DNA of 64,000 nucleotides from Roseospira marina (GCF_014197855.1 NZ_JACIGJ010000008.1:1-64000); one strand, 5' to 3'; positions 1-9,310 are shown, counted from the stretch's first letter. Program-made: numbers and translations. The notes: generated by a model from the letters alone, not told the origin.

Positions 1-2
1 TC

Positions 3-92
3 AAGGTCATCAAGCGGATGGCCTACGGCTTCCGCGATGACGCCTACTTCTTCCTCAAAATCCGCGACGCCTTCCCCGGAATTCCGTCATGA
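3..92 (+). CDS. Transposase, C-terminal fragment (cut by window edge)
   Basis: The first 90 bases read in one open frame to a TGA and encode about 29 residues with the basic/aromatic string IKRMAYGFRDDAYFFLKIR. This resembles the extreme C-terminus of DDE transposases of the ISL3-like group (IK-x-KRMA-x-GFR). The rest of the gene lies outside the window. The TGA overlaps the ATG of a long downstream frame by chance. No clear terminal inverted repeat was found in the next 120 bases, so the right end of the element is not placed. Family assignment rests on a short motif only. Confidence 0.55.
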   Translation, partial: KVIKRMAYGFRDDAYFFLKIRDAFPGIPS

Positions 93-217
93 ACCAAATA
101 ATTTCAACACATACATTACGGCTTTACGCGCCCGACCGGGAGCGCCGGCGGGGGATGCCAAAGCGGTGGGAAAATGGCACAGTGGGGCTCCTCTCCACCG
201 CACGGACTCCCCCCACC

Positions 218-982
218 GTGGCCGACGACACCATTGACTGGGACGCATTTTTCACCCTGCACCACGACATGCCCCGCGAGGGGCCGGGCAGCGACGCGAT
301 GACGGAAGAGGTCGCCCGCGCCCTGCCCCCCCTGCCCGGCGGCGCCATCCTGGATCTGGGATGTGGCCCCGGCCGGCAGACGCTGGTTCTGGCGCGAACC
401 CTGAAGCACTCCATCATCGCCATCGACACCCACCGGCCCTATCTGGAGCGGCTGGCCATGGCGGCGGACGATGTCGGCCTGTCGAGCCTGATCGAAACCC
501 GCCAGCAATCGTTCTTCAACCTCGCCGACGAACCCGAAGGCGTGGCCCTGATCTGGGCCGAGGGCAGCATCTACATCCCCGGCTTCGTGGACGGGCTGCG
601 CCTCTGGCGCTCGCTCCTGGTGCCCGGGGGCCTGCTGGTCGCCAGCGACATCGCGTGGCTGACCGACGACCCGCCGGAGGCCGCGCGAGCCTTCTGGGAC
701 GCCGACGGCACCGGCATCGAAAGCCTGCAGGACAAGATCCGTCAGGCCGGCGAGGAAGGGTTCGAGGTGCTGAGCACCCATCGCCTGCCCCGCGACGCGT
801 GGTGGACCGAATACTACGAGCCCCTGGCCGAGCGCAGCGCCCGCCTGCGCGACGGCGCCGGCCCGGCTCTGACCCAGGTGTTGGACGCCAACGACCGGGA
901 GATCGACGTGTGGCGGCGCTTCGGCGAGACCTACGGCTATATCTTCTTCGTGCTGCGCAAGGTGGACGATGACGCCACCTGA
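218..982 (+). CDS. Class I SAM-dependent methyltransferase
   Basis: About 254 residues from the GTG at 218. The frame is open back to an ATG at 89, but that stretch abuts the transposase tail and has the composition of non-coding sequence, so the GTG before DDTIDWDAFF is preferred; no strong ribosome site settles it. Motif I of Rossmann-fold methyltransferases is clear (ILDLGCGPGRQT, about residues 44-55), followed by an acidic strand (IIAIDTHRPYL) and a post-motif helix. The substrate cannot be told. The gene overlaps the next one, an ABC-2 permease, by 14 bases and is probably co-transcribed with it. Insertion of the upstream element may have replaced its native promoter. Confidence 0.8.
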   Translation: MADDTIDWDAFFTLHHDMPREGPGSDAMTEEVARALPPLPGGAILDLGCGPGRQTLVLARTLKHSIIAIDTHRPYLERLAMAADDVGLSSLIETRQQSFFNLADEPEGVALIWAEGSIYIPGFVDGLRLWRSLLVPGGLLVASDIAWLTDDPPEAARAFWDADGTGIESLQDKIRQAGEEGFEVLSTHRLPRDAWWTEYYEPLAERSARLRDGAGPALTQVLDANDREIDVWRRFGETYGYIFFVLRKVDDDAT

Positions 983-1820
983 GGCCGGATCCCGGCTCGA
1001 TCCCCGTGAACGCTCCGCCGCGCAAGGGTTCGCGTTCCGCCGCGTGTACGCCCTCATCCTGCGGCACTGGTACCTGATGCGCGGGTCGCTGCCGCGCCTG
1101 CTGGAACTCGCCTACTGGCCGATCATGCAGATGATCACCTGGGGGTTCCTCACGCAGTTCCTGGCCCGTGAATCGAGTCTGGTCGCCCAGGCCGCCGGCA
1201 TCTTCATCGCCGCCGTCCTGCTGTGGGACGTGATGTTCCGGGGCAACCTGGGCATCTCGCTGTCCTTCATGGAGGAGATGTGGGCCCGCAACCTGGGCCA
1301 TCTGTTCGTCAGCCCGCTGCGGCCGCTGGAGCTGGTCACGGCGCTGATGGCCATGAGCATCATCCGCACGCTCATCGGCATCGTGCCCGCGACGCTGCTG
1401 GCATGGCTGTTCTATGCCTACAACATATACGAGATGGGCCTGCCGCTGCTGGCCTTCTTCGTCAACATGCTGGTGATGGGCTGGGTCATCGGGTTGCTGG
1501 TCAGTGCCCTGGTGTTGCGCGTCGGGCTGGGCGCGGAAAGCCTGCCCTGGATCCTGATCTTCGCCTTCTGGCCGATCAGCGGGATCTACTACCCCATGGA
1601 CGTGCTGCCGGTCTGGCTTCAGGTGATCGGCTATAGCTTCCCGCCCGCGCATGTGTTCGAAGGGATGCGCCAGGTGATGCTGGAGGGCACCATCGCCTGG
1701 GGGCACCTGGTGGCGGCCGTGGTCCTGAACGGACTGTACCTGTCGGCGGCGGCGGCCTTCTTCCTGCGGGTGTTCACCGTCGCGCGGGTCAAGGGCCTGT
1801 TGCTGAACATCGGGGAATAA
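969..1820 (+). CDS. ABC-2 type transporter permease
   Basis: 283-residue inner-membrane protein with about six hydrophobic segments spread from residue 40 to 280. The arrangement, with a conserved FWPISGIYYPMDVLP stretch before the last pair of helices, is that of ABC-2 permeases that export drugs, polysaccharides or lipids. The usual ATP-binding partner is not in the window; by family habit it would lie upstream, where a transposase fragment now stands, so the pair may have been split or the partner lies beyond the left edge. The start overlaps the methyltransferase end, suggesting translational coupling. Substrate unknown. Confidence 0.85.
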   Translation: MTPPEAGSRLDPRERSAAQGFAFRRVYALILRHWYLMRGSLPRLLELAYWPIMQMITWGFLTQFLARESSLVAQAAGIFIAAVLLWDVMFRGNLGISLSFMEEMWARNLGHLFVSPLRPLELVTALMAMSIIRTLIGIVPATLLAWLFYAYNIYEMGLPLLAFFVNMLVMGWVIGLLVSALVLRVGLGAESLPWILIFAFWPISGIYYPMDVLPVWLQVIGYSFPPAHVFEGMRQVMLEGTIAWGHLVAAVVLNGLYLSAAAAFFLRVFTVARVKGLLLNIGE

Positions 1821-1861
1821 CGCCCCATACGAATCGTTGTGCCAACAAGTGTGGGAGCATC

Positions 1862-2050
1862 ATGGTCCAGGATCTTCTGACCGCCCTCGGCCTCGTTCTG
1901 GTCATTGAGGGCCTGTTGTACGCCGTGTTTCTCACCCCCATGCGCGCCATGATCCGCGCCGCCCTGGACATGTCGGACAACCAGCTGCGCATCAGCGGGC
2001 TGGTGACAATGGCCATCGGCGTCGTGGTGGTCTGGCTGGTACGGCTGTAG
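1862..2050 (+). CDS. DUF2065 family small membrane protein
   Basis: 62-residue protein with two hydrophobic helices (about residues 4-24 and 44-61) separated by a short polar loop with PMRAMIRAALDMSDNQLR. Length, the early E-G-L-LY and the loop spacing fit the DUF2065 (YjeT-like) family, found in many proteobacteria next to membrane protease or purine genes. Function is not established. It follows the ABC permease by 41 bases on the same strand and is followed by a palindrome at 2078-2096. Confidence 0.75.
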   Translation: MVQDLLTALGLVLVIEGLLYAVFLTPMRAMIRAALDMSDNQLRISGLVTMAIGVVVVWLVRL

Positions 2051-2077
2051 GACCGCGCCGGGCGCACGATCGGAATG

Positions 2078-2096
2078 CGATAACGCGGCGTTATCG
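2078..2096. repeat. Perfect palindrome after the DUF2065 gene
   Basis: CGATAACGC, one G, then GCGTTATCG: two 9-base arms in perfect inverted symmetry, 28 bases after the DUF2065 stop. It can fold as a 7-base stem with a 5-base loop. There is no T run, so it may be a weak terminator, an mRNA end stabiliser or an operator for the gene starting at 2243. Confidence 0.55.
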
Positions 2097-2242
2097 TTCG
2101 TCAGCACAATCGGCTATACGGACGCAAGGCGGGAGCGGTCGGACCCCGCCCGAGCGGACGTGCTTTCCTCCGACACAAACCAGAGGACAACACCGCTGGA
2201 GCGGCCCCCCATATTGGCCGCTTCCGCAGGACAGGAAGACCT

Positions 2243-3289
2243 ATGAGCATCCCATACAGCGAGACTACGGTTTATCGGTTCCTGAATACGGAAACGAACA
2301 CACACTTTTTTACGGCCTCATATGATGAGGCAATATCTATCTACAGTACTATGGGCCAATACCGGTACGAAGGCCCTGCGTTCGACGTCGCTGACGACGA
2401 TGGCACTCCCTTCTTCCGCTTCTTCAATACGGTGACGGGCACGCATTTCTACACAACGGACACGGACGAGCGGGACACCGTGATCGCGACGCTACCGGAG
2501 TACTCTTATGAGGGCGTCGCCTATCGGGTGGGCGAGTCCGGCGACGACGGAGATCCCCTGTACCGGTTCTTCAACACCGAAACCGGCACGCATTTCTACA
2601 CGGCGAATGAACACGAGCGGGACACCGTCATGGCCACGTTGCCGGCCTACACCTACGAGGGAATCGCGGCCTATGTTCCGGCGGCCGAGCAACCGTCCCA
2701 AACGGAGGACGGCGTCACGCTGAACGGTGGGACGGTGCTACTGCCCGAGCCTGCGGACACCCCCCACGGTCCCGCGACGTTCACGAACATCGACGGCGTC
2801 AGCGGTACCGTCACCGTGCCGGCCGGTTCACTGTCTTATTCAGGCGAAACGACGATCACGGCCACCCATACCGGATCCCTTGTGTTCGATGCAACGGCCG
2901 CCCAAGGCACGGATACGACAAAGCTCGACCTCACATGGGAAGCCGCCTCGGCACACTCCGAAGTCTACTTCGGAGGTGGCAGTTACGCCTTTGTGTCGAT
3001 GGGTCCGGGGACGGATATCATCCACTTCTCGGGTCAGGCCGACATGCAGGTTGCAGCCGTGTATAGTGGCGGCATAGCCAACGCCATCGGGGGCGAAGAC
3101 ATCATCAATGGGCTGACTATCGGCAATGAGGTCGGCCCGATGAACTTCACAACCGGCTTTACAATCACGCATACGGGTGCCGGCGACGTCGTGTTTGACT
3201 TCGGCGGTGGGGACACCATGACGCTGATTGGCGTTTCGAGCGTGTCTGAAACTGGATACGGCGGTTATGTCGTCGATGGCGTGATGTAA
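2243..3289 (+). CDS. Secreted protein with three DUF5648-type repeats and RTX-like C-terminus
   Basis: 348 residues. The N-terminal half holds three copies of a roughly 40-residue repeat (about residues 9-48, 55-95 and 103-143), each with the pattern YRF-NT-T-THF-T ... Y-YEG. This is the DUF5648-type repeat found in extracellular proteins. The second half (about 170-348) is Thr/Gly/Asp-rich beta-strand sequence ending in DFGGGDTMTLIGVS, the kind of C-terminus seen in proteins exported by type I secretion. There is no N-terminal signal peptide, consistent with a C-terminal signal. GC and codon use are lower than in the neighbours, suggesting recent acquisition. The ATG follows GGAAG at suitable spacing. 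Function (surface binding or matrix) is inferred. Confidence 0.7.
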   Translation: MSIPYSETTVYRFLNTETNTHFFTASYDEAISIYSTMGQYRYEGPAFDVADDDGTPFFRFFNTVTGTHFYTTDTDERDTVIATLPEYSYEGVAYRVGESGDDGDPLYRFFNTETGTHFYTANEHERDTVMATLPAYTYEGIAAYVPAAEQPSQTEDGVTLNGGTVLLPEPADTPHGPATFTNIDGVSGTVTVPAGSLSYSGETTITATHTGSLVFDATAAQGTDTTKLDLTWEAASAHSEVYFGGGSYAFVSMGPGTDIIHFSGQADMQVAAVYSGGIANAIGGEDIINGLTIGNEVGPMNFTTGFTITHTGAGDVVFDFGGGDTMTLIGVSSVSETGYGGYVVDGVM

Positions 3290-3415
3290 GGGCCGCACGC
3301 ACCGGGTGACTGGGTTTTCCGCACCCGCCGCGGCAACCGGCACGCCCCCGTTTTGGGATCGGTCGCCCGGTCCACGGGACGTCCGCCGCGTGCCCTCCTG
3401 CACACGCGACGGATG

Positions 3416-3443
3416 GGGCCGGGGTGTTGCCGCACCCCGGCCC
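3416..3443. terminator. Hairpin between convergent genes
   Basis: GGGCCGGGGTG, six-base loop, CACCCCGGCCC: an 11-base perfect stem lying between the 3' ends of the secreted repeat protein and the minus-strand peptidase. No long T run follows, but position and symmetry suit a bidirectional terminator. Confidence 0.6.
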
Positions 3444-3466
3444 GTCTCATATGGGACCCGTCCCCC

Positions 3467-4816
3467 TTAATTCGATGTCGCGAGGCCCTCCGGCTGGCCC
3501 ACCACGACCGTCGTCAGGGCGTTCGCGTCCATCAGGCGCGCGGCCACCCGCTGGGCGTCGGCCATCGTGACCGCCTCGATGTAATCGTTGCGGTCGTCGA
3601 GGTAGGAGATGGGCAGCCCCTCCTTCTGCATCGCCACCAGGATGCGCACGATGGCCCCGGTCGAGGAGAACCGCAGCGGCCACGCCCCGGTCAGGTAGGT
3701 TTTGGCGTCGGCCAGCTCGGTTTCGGTCGGCCCCTCCGAGGCCATGCGCGCCCACTCCTCGCGGATCAGGTCGAGGCTTTCCGCGACGCGGGCGTTGTTG
3801 GTCCCGACGCCGCCCATCCACACGGCCGCGTGATCGTAGGGCACGAGGTAGCTGTAGACCGAATAGGCCAGCCCGCGCGCCTCGCGCACCTCCTCCATCA
3901 GCCGGGACGAGAAGCCGCCGCCGCCGAGGATGTAGTTGACCACATAGGCCGCGTACCAGTCGGGGTCGGACCGGGCAATGCCGGCCTGCCCGAACAGCGC
4001 GACGCTTTGCGGCACGTCCTGCGGGATGACCTGGGTGCTGCCGTCGGCGTGAACCTTCGCGTCCGGAACCGCGGGCAGATCGGAGGTTGCCGGGAGGTCG
4101 CCGAAGGTGGCGTCCAGCATCGGCCCCAGCACCTCGGGCGTCACATCGCCGGCCACGCCGATGGTCAGGCGGTCGCGGGTCAGATGGGCGCGGGCAAAGG
4201 CCTTCAGATCGTCCACCGTCACCGCCGCCACGCTCTCCGCCGTGCCCTCGACCGCGCGGCCGTACGGATGATCGGGGAACGCGGCGCGAAACCACGCCCG
4301 CGAGGCGATATCCTGCGGGTCGTTCTCGTCATAGCGCAGGCCGGCCAACACCTGCCCCCGAATGCGCTCCACCGCCTCCGGATCGAAGCGCGGCGCGGTG
4401 AGGGCGACCTTCAGCAAGCCCAGCGCCTCGTCGAGATTCTCCGTCAACGTCTTCAGCGTGCCGCCGAAGGTATCGCGGGAGGCGTCGAAATTCAGTTCGA
4501 TCGCCGACGCGGCCAGACGCCGCTGGAAGGCCCGGGAATCCATGTCCCCCGCGCCCTCGTCCATCAGGCCGCTGGCCATATAGGCCAAACCGGCCTTGCC
4601 CTCCGGATCGAGCGCCGCGCCGCCCTCAAAGGAAAACTCGATGGTGACCATGGGGTTGGCGGAATCGGGCACCAACCACGCGGTCAGGCCCCCGGGGCTT
4701 TCGACCGTCGCGACCTCAATGGCCCGCGCCGGTCCGGATCCGAGGGGCACCAGCAGCACGACCGCCACCGCAAGCATCAGGGCACGCAGCCGCCCCTTCG
4801 ACGTGAACATCATCAT
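3467..4816 (-). CDS. M16 family peptidase, non-catalytic subunit
   Basis: 449 residues with an N-terminal signal peptide or anchor (hydrophobic run ALMLAVAVVLLVPLG, ending GPARA). It has both M16 halves, but the zinc motif HxxEH is absent: the equivalent stretch reads GLAYMASGLMDEG. The C-terminal half keeps the substrate-side region with GGGFSSRLMEEVREARGLAYSV, typical of the beta-like subunit of bacterial M16 pairs. Start: three in-frame ATGs at 4816, 4813 and 4810, lying 14 bases after the stop of the catalytic partner, so the two form an operon. It probably forms a periplasmic heterodimer with that partner that degrades peptides. Confidence 0.9.
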   Translation of the reverse strand: MMMFTSKGRLRALMLAVAVVLLVPLGSGPARAIEVATVESPGGLTAWLVPDSANPMVTIEFSFEGGAALDPEGKAGLAYMASGLMDEGAGDMDSRAFQRRLAASAIELNFDASRDTFGGTLKTLTENLDEALGLLKVALTAPRFDPEAVERIRGQVLAGLRYDENDPQDIASRAWFRAAFPDHPYGRAVEGTAESVAAVTVDDLKAFARAHLTRDRLTIGVAGDVTPEVLGPMLDATFGDLPATSDLPAVPDAKVHADGSTQVIPQDVPQSVALFGQAGIARSDPDWYAAYVVNYILGGGGFSSRLMEEVREARGLAYSVYSYLVPYDHAAVWMGGVGTNNARVAESLDLIREEWARMASEGPTETELADAKTYLTGAWPLRFSSTGAIVRILVAMQKEGLPISYLDDRNDYIEAVTMADAQRVAARLMDANALTTVVVGQPEGLATSN

Positions 4817-4830
4817 GAGCGGACGGCTCC

Positions 4831-6276
4831 CTAGCTGGTGGTATCGGGCTGGAGGATGGCGGTGGCCGCGCTGGCCCCCTGGAAGACGGCGCGCGCGGCG
4901 GCCATGACGTCGTCCGGCGTCACGGCCGCAATGGCCTCCGGCCAGTGCTCGACATCGTCCACCGTGCCGCCGGTGGCCAGGGCCGTGCCGAGAATGCGCG
5001 CGGCGCCGAACGGATTGTCCCGGGCGTAGACGACCGATGCCTTCAGGCGGGTTTTGGCGCCCGCGACCTCGGCCTCGGTCACCCCATCCGCCAGCAGGCG
5101 GGCGATCTCGGCGTCGATAGCGGCTCCGACCTCGGTCGGGGTGCGGCCGGCGGCGGGCGTTGCGTACAGGCTGAAGGTGCCGTAGTCCACGGCCCGGCCG
5201 CTGTACCCGGCCCCGGCGGACACGGCCACGCCGTCCTCCACCACCAGCCGATCGTACAGCCGGCTGACCGGCCCGCCACCGAGCAGTTCCGCCAGCACCT
5301 GAAGCGGCGCGTACAGCTCGGCGTGCTCCGTGTTGGCACTGGGGGCGATGATGTGCCGCCACCAACTCGCCTGAGCGACGCGCGGGTTGCTCATGGTCAT
5401 GGTGATGTCGACCGGCGGCGGCAGATCCCGCACGCGATGGCGCTCCGGCGTATCGGGGGCCGCCGGGACCTGACCGTACGTGCGCTCCGCCATCGGCCGC
5501 AGTTCGTCCGCCGTGATGTCCCCGGCGACCACCACGACCGCGTTATTGGGGGCGTAGTAGCGATGGTAGAAGGCCAGCGCATCGGCCCGCGTCAGCGCCG
5601 CCAGTTCATGCGCCCAACCGATGATCGGATTCTTGTAGGGATGGACCGACCACAGGGCCTGATCCATGCGCTCGCCCAGCAGGGCGGCCGGCTCATTCTC
5701 CGTGCGGCTCAGGCGCTCCTCCGTCACCACCGCGCGCTCGGTCTGGAAGTCATCCTCGGTGAGTCGCAGGTTGACCATGCGGTCCGCTTCCATCGCCATG
5801 ACCGTCTCAAGCCGGTCGCGGGCGATGTTCTGGTAGTAGCCGGTGAAGTCGCTGCTGGTGAAGGCGTTGTCCCGGCCGCCGTTGCGCGCCACGATCTTGG
5901 AGAACGTGCCGGGCTCGATCTTGTCCGTGCCCTTGAACATCAGATGTTCCAGCAGATGGGCGATGCCGGACTTGCCGGCCGGCTCGTCGGCCGCGCCCAC
6001 CTTGTACCAGACCATATGCGTCACGACGGGCACCCGATGGTTCGGCACCACCACGACCTGAAGGCCGTTGTCGAGCGTGAACGTCTCCGCATTGAACATT
6101 TGGGCGCGCGCGGTCGCGGGCGCGAACAGCACCAGGGCCAGCAGGGTCAACGCCAGAAGAACAGCGCCCCCCGTGAGCCAGAGACGGGCGCGGGCCTGTG
6201 CCTCGGCCTCGCGGCGGGCGACCGCGACGGCCCTCGCGCGGGAGCGGGTGGGGCGGATCGGAACATCATGGTGCAT
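4831..6276 (-). CDS. M16 family zinc metallopeptidase, catalytic subunit
   Basis: 481 residues. After a basic N-terminus there is one hydrophobic segment (about residues 35-55, ending ATARAQ), a signal peptide or anchor that puts the enzyme in the periplasm. The inverzincin motif is intact, HLLEH within GIAHLLEHLMFKGT, and the distal Glu ligand region (TERAVVTEE) follows about 75 residues later. The C-terminal half contains ELLGGGPVSRLYDRLV. It is the first gene of the two-gene unit whose second member lacks the zinc motif. Upstream codons in this frame continue far into the opposite-strand gene and are not coding; the ATG at 6276 sits just before the signal-like segment. Confidence 0.92.
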   Translation of the reverse strand: MHHDVPIRPTRSRARAVAVARREAEAQARARLWLTGGAVLLALTLLALVLFAPATARAQMFNAETFTLDNGLQVVVVPNHRVPVVTHMVWYKVGAADEPAGKSGIAHLLEHLMFKGTDKIEPGTFSKIVARNGGRDNAFTSSDFTGYYQNIARDRLETVMAMEADRMVNLRLTEDDFQTERAVVTEERLSRTENEPAALLGERMDQALWSVHPYKNPIIGWAHELAALTRADALAFYHRYYAPNNAVVVVAGDITADELRPMAERTYGQVPAAPDTPERHRVRDLPPPVDITMTMSNPRVAQASWWRHIIAPSANTEHAELYAPLQVLAELLGGGPVSRLYDRLVVEDGVAVSAGAGYSGRAVDYGTFSLYATPAAGRTPTEVGAAIDAEIARLLADGVTEAEVAGAKTRLKASVVYARDNPFGAARILGTALATGGTVDDVEHWPEAIAAVTPDDVMAAARAVFQGASAATAILQPDTTS

Positions 6277-6462
6277 GGGCGAACCCTCGTGACAGCGCGT
6301 CAATCCGGAGGAATGGGTGACGGATATATGGGCCGCGGTCGGACGCGTCGCCACCGTCGGACGGAGAAAGCCGGTACGGCCCGGGTTGACAGAAACGAGA
6401 ACCTTCGGAACAGTGCCCGGTATCGTTTCCGGCCCACCGTGGCCCCACCGTCCCGGACGGCG

Positions 6463-8217
6463 ATGACCGCATCGAGCCCCGCCCCGCCCGACTCGCTGTC
6501 CACCGCGCTTGCCGAGGCGGCGCGTGCGCTCGACGGCACGGACCCGGCCCGCGCCGAGCGGCTGGCGCTCTCCGTTCTTTCCGCCGCCCCCGATCAAGCC
6601 ACCGCCCACCACATCCTCGGGCAGGCGCGGCTGCGCCAAGGCCGGGCGGAGGAGGCCGCCGACGCCTTCCGCGCCGCGCTGGACCGGGAGCCCGGCGGGG
6701 TCGCCCACCTGCGCGGCCTCGCCCGCAGCCTGGATATCAGCGGCGCCGACCACGCCGCCCATGACGCCTATCACGCCCTGCTTCTGGCGGACCCGAAGGA
6801 CCTCCGCGCACGCTGGTACGGCGGCCGGATGCTGCCCCGGGTCTACCACGACAGCGCCGAGATCCCGCTGTGGCGGCGCCGGTTCGCCGATGCGCTCGGC
6901 ATGCTGACCGCCAGCCCCCTGGAAACGCCGGAGCAGGCCGCCACCGCGGTGCAGGGCATCGGCCAGGGCACCAACTTCATGCTGTCCTACCAGGGGGAGG
7001 ACGACCGCGCGCTGCAAACCCTGTGGGGCCACTTCACGCATCGCGCCGTGGCCGCCTGCCAGCCCGATCTGGTCGCGCCCTGCCCGCCGCCTCCGCCGGT
7101 GCCCGGGCGCACGCTGCGGATCGGGTATGTGTCGGAGCACTTCTGGTCGCACACCATCACGCTGTTGTTCGGGCATTGGGTGCTGCGCCAGGATCGCGAC
7201 CGGTTCGAGGTCTCCGTCTATCTGGTCGGCGGTCCGCGCGATTCGACCACCGAAGCGCTGGCCCGGAATGCCGACACAGTGCGCGACCTGCGCGCGGCGC
7301 CCGTCGTCACCGCGGCCCGCCGCATCCGCGACGACCAGCTGGATGTCGTGGTGTTTCCGGACCTGGGCATGGGCGCGCGCAGTTTCGTGCTGGCCGCCTG
7401 CCGGCTCGCACCCCGACAGTGCGTTTCCTGGGGCCACCCCGTAACCACCGGCCTGCCTACGGTCGATGTGTTCCTGACCTCTGAGGCCATGGAACCGGAG
7501 GGCGCGGAGGCGGTCTACACCGAACGCCTCGTCCCGCTGCCCCGCCTGGGCATCCACTACCGCCCGGCGCAACGCACCGATGGCCGCCGCGACGTGTTTG
7601 GCCTGCCGGAAGGCGTGCCGGTCTACCTGTGCTGTCAGGCGCTGCAAAAGTACCTGCCGGATCAGGACGACCTGTTCGCCCGCATCGCCACCGCCGTCCC
7701 GGACGCGCGCTTCGTCTTCCTGCGTCACCGCAGCGCCACCGCCGCCAATGCCGCCTTCCTGCGTCGGCTGGAGAGCGCGTTCGTCGCACGCGGCCTCGAT
7801 CCCGGCGCCCACCTCGTGGCGCTGCCCTGGCTGGCGTGGGAGGACTTTCTGCGCCTGTGCGGCGTCTGCGACGTGTTCCTCGACTCGATCGGGTGGTCCG
7901 GAGGCAACACGACTCTCGAAGCCCTGGCCCAAGGCGCCATCCCCGTCACCCTGCCCGGACCGTTCATGCGCGGGCGCCACACCATGGCAATGCTGCGCCT
8001 GATGGGCCTGGACGAGCTTGTAGCCCGGGACCGGAACGACTACGTCGCCATTGCGGCCCGCCTGGGCCAGGACCGTGAGGTCCGGGCGCGGTTGAGGGCG
8101 GAGGTGCAGGAGCGACGCAACCGGCTGTATGGCGACGACGGGGCCGTGCGGGCGCTGGAGGCGTTCTATGAAGGGGAGCAACCGATCCATGGTCGTCCGG
8201 CGACAAAAAACACATAA
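6463..8217 (+). CDS. TPR protein with GT41 (O-GlcNAc-transferase-like) domain
   Basis: 584 residues. Residues about 10-110 form two to three TPR helical hairpins. From about 215 on there is a bacterial-type GT41 domain: LRIGYVSEHFWSHTITLL opens the first Rossmann half, then DVVVFPDLGMG and QCVSWGHPVTTG, and the nucleotide-sugar region IGWSGGNTTLEALAQGAIPV follows. Such proteins transfer sugars to protein Ser/Thr in the cytoplasm, in bacteria often to flagellar or surface proteins. The frame is open upstream but overlaps the divergent peptidase; the ATG at 6463 fits the family start. There is no partner gene here to name the acceptor. It is transcribed away from the M16 pair. Confidence 0.85.
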   Translation: MTASSPAPPDSLSTALAEAARALDGTDPARAERLALSVLSAAPDQATAHHILGQARLRQGRAEEAADAFRAALDREPGGVAHLRGLARSLDISGADHAAHDAYHALLLADPKDLRARWYGGRMLPRVYHDSAEIPLWRRRFADALGMLTASPLETPEQAATAVQGIGQGTNFMLSYQGEDDRALQTLWGHFTHRAVAACQPDLVAPCPPPPPVPGRTLRIGYVSEHFWSHTITLLFGHWVLRQDRDRFEVSVYLVGGPRDSTTEALARNADTVRDLRAAPVVTAARRIRDDQLDVVVFPDLGMGARSFVLAACRLAPRQCVSWGHPVTTGLPTVDVFLTSEAMEPEGAEAVYTERLVPLPRLGIHYRPAQRTDGRRDVFGLPEGVPVYLCCQALQKYLPDQDDLFARIATAVPDARFVFLRHRSATAANAAFLRRLESAFVARGLDPGAHLVALPWLAWEDFLRLCGVCDVFLDSIGWSGGNTTLEALAQGAIPVTLPGPFMRGRHTMAMLRLMGLDELVARDRNDYVAIAARLGQDREVRARLRAEVQERRNRLYGDDGAVRALEAFYEGEQPIHGRPATKNT

Positions 8218-8368
8218 ATATACTGTTGTTAAAGTAGTCCGCTCATATTTTCTCTGTACATTAGGGGCGGATTGCCCCACATAGCGGAAGCACTTCATAC
8301 TTAGTCCCACCGCCCAGCGCCGAGTCCGGCGCCCCTTCGTGCCCGTCGCGTCCGTTTCCGGAGTCCCC
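8218..8368 (+). promoter_or_regulatory. Intergenic region in front of cysD
   Basis: The first 50 bases are clearly AT-rich against a GC-rich background (from TAAATATACTGTTGTTAAAG to TATTTTCTCTGTACATTAG), followed by a small GGGCGGATTGCCCC hairpin. This is the likely cys operon promoter. No -35/-10 pair with good spacing and no CysB-type site could be fixed by eye. Confidence 0.4.
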
Positions 8369-9310
8369 ATGCCCAGCGCCGTCACGCCCAGCGCCACCCC
8401 ATCCCGTGCCGTCCGCCTGACGCACCTGCAACGCCTGGAAGCCGAAAGCATTCACATCATCCGCGAGGTCGTCGCGGAGGTCCGCAAGCCGGTCATGCTG
8501 TATTCGATCGGCAAGGACTCGTCGGTGATGCTGCATCTGGCCCGCAAGGCCTTCGCCCCCGGCCCCCTGCCCTTTCCGCTCATGCACATCGACACGACGT
8601 GGAAATTCCGCGAGATGATTGAGTTCCGCGACCGCATGGCGCGCGAGTTGGGCTTCGAGTTGCTCGTCCACGTCAACGAAGACGGCGTGCGCCAGGGGAT
8701 CGGACCGATCTTGCACGGGTCCGGCGTTCACACCGACGTGATGAAGACCCAGGGCCTGAAGCAGGCGCTGACCAAATACGGGTTCGATGCCGCCTTCGGC
8801 GGCGCGCGCCGCGACGAAGAGGCCAGCCGCGCCAAGGAGCGCGTGTTCTCCTTCCGGACCGCGACGCACCAATGGGATCCGCGCAACCAGCGGCCGGAGC
8901 TGTGGTCGCTGTACAACGGCCGCATCAGCGCCGGGGAGAGCATCCGCGCCTTCCCGCTGTCCAACTGGACCGAGTTGGACGTGTGGCAATACATCCACCA
9001 GGAAGACATTCCGGTGGTGCCGCTGTACTTCGCCAAGCCGCGCCCGGTGATCCAGCACAACGGCATGTGGGTCATGGTGGACGACGACCGCCTGCCCATT
9101 CCCGAGGGCGTCGAACCCGAAATGAAGAGCGTGCGCTTCCGCACCCTGGGCTGCTACCCCCTCACCGGGGCGGTCGAAAGCACCGCGACCACGGTCGCCG
9201 AGGTGGTCGCCGAGATGCTGAATTCGCGCACGTCGGAGCGCGCCGGCCGCGCCATCGACCACGATCAGGCCGGATCCATGGAACTCAAGAAGCGGGACGG
9301 ATACTTCTGA
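8369..9310 (+). CDS. cysD: Sulfate adenylyltransferase subunit 2
   Basis: 313 residues, close to the usual 300. It makes adenylylsulfate from ATP and sulfate in assimilatory sulfate activation, using GTP hydrolysis by CysN. The PP-loop signature [12 protein letters not shown] of the ATP-pyrophosphatase fold is at about residue 45, followed by [12 protein letters not shown] and the family stretches [19 protein letters not shown] and [19 protein letters not shown] at 8339 lies in frame, but the ATG at 8369 leaves a shorter, more typical N-terminus. The stop overlaps the cysNC start (TGATG), so the two are translationally coupled. Confidence 0.96.
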   Translation: MPSAVTPSATPSRAVRLTHLQRLEAESIHIIREVVAEVRKPVMLYSIGKDSSVMLHLARKAFAPGPLPFPLMHIDTTWKFREMIEFRDRMARELGFELLVHVNEDGVRQGIGPILHGSGVHTDVMKTQGLKQALTKYGFDAAFGGARRDEEASRAKERVFSFRTATHQWDPRNQRPELWSLYNGRISAGESIRAFPLSNWTELDVWQYIHQEDIPVVPLYFAKPRPVIQHNGMWVMVDDDRLPIPEGVEPEMKSVRFRTLGCYPLTGAVESTATTVAEVVAEMLNSRTSERAGRAIDHDQAGSMELKKRDGYF

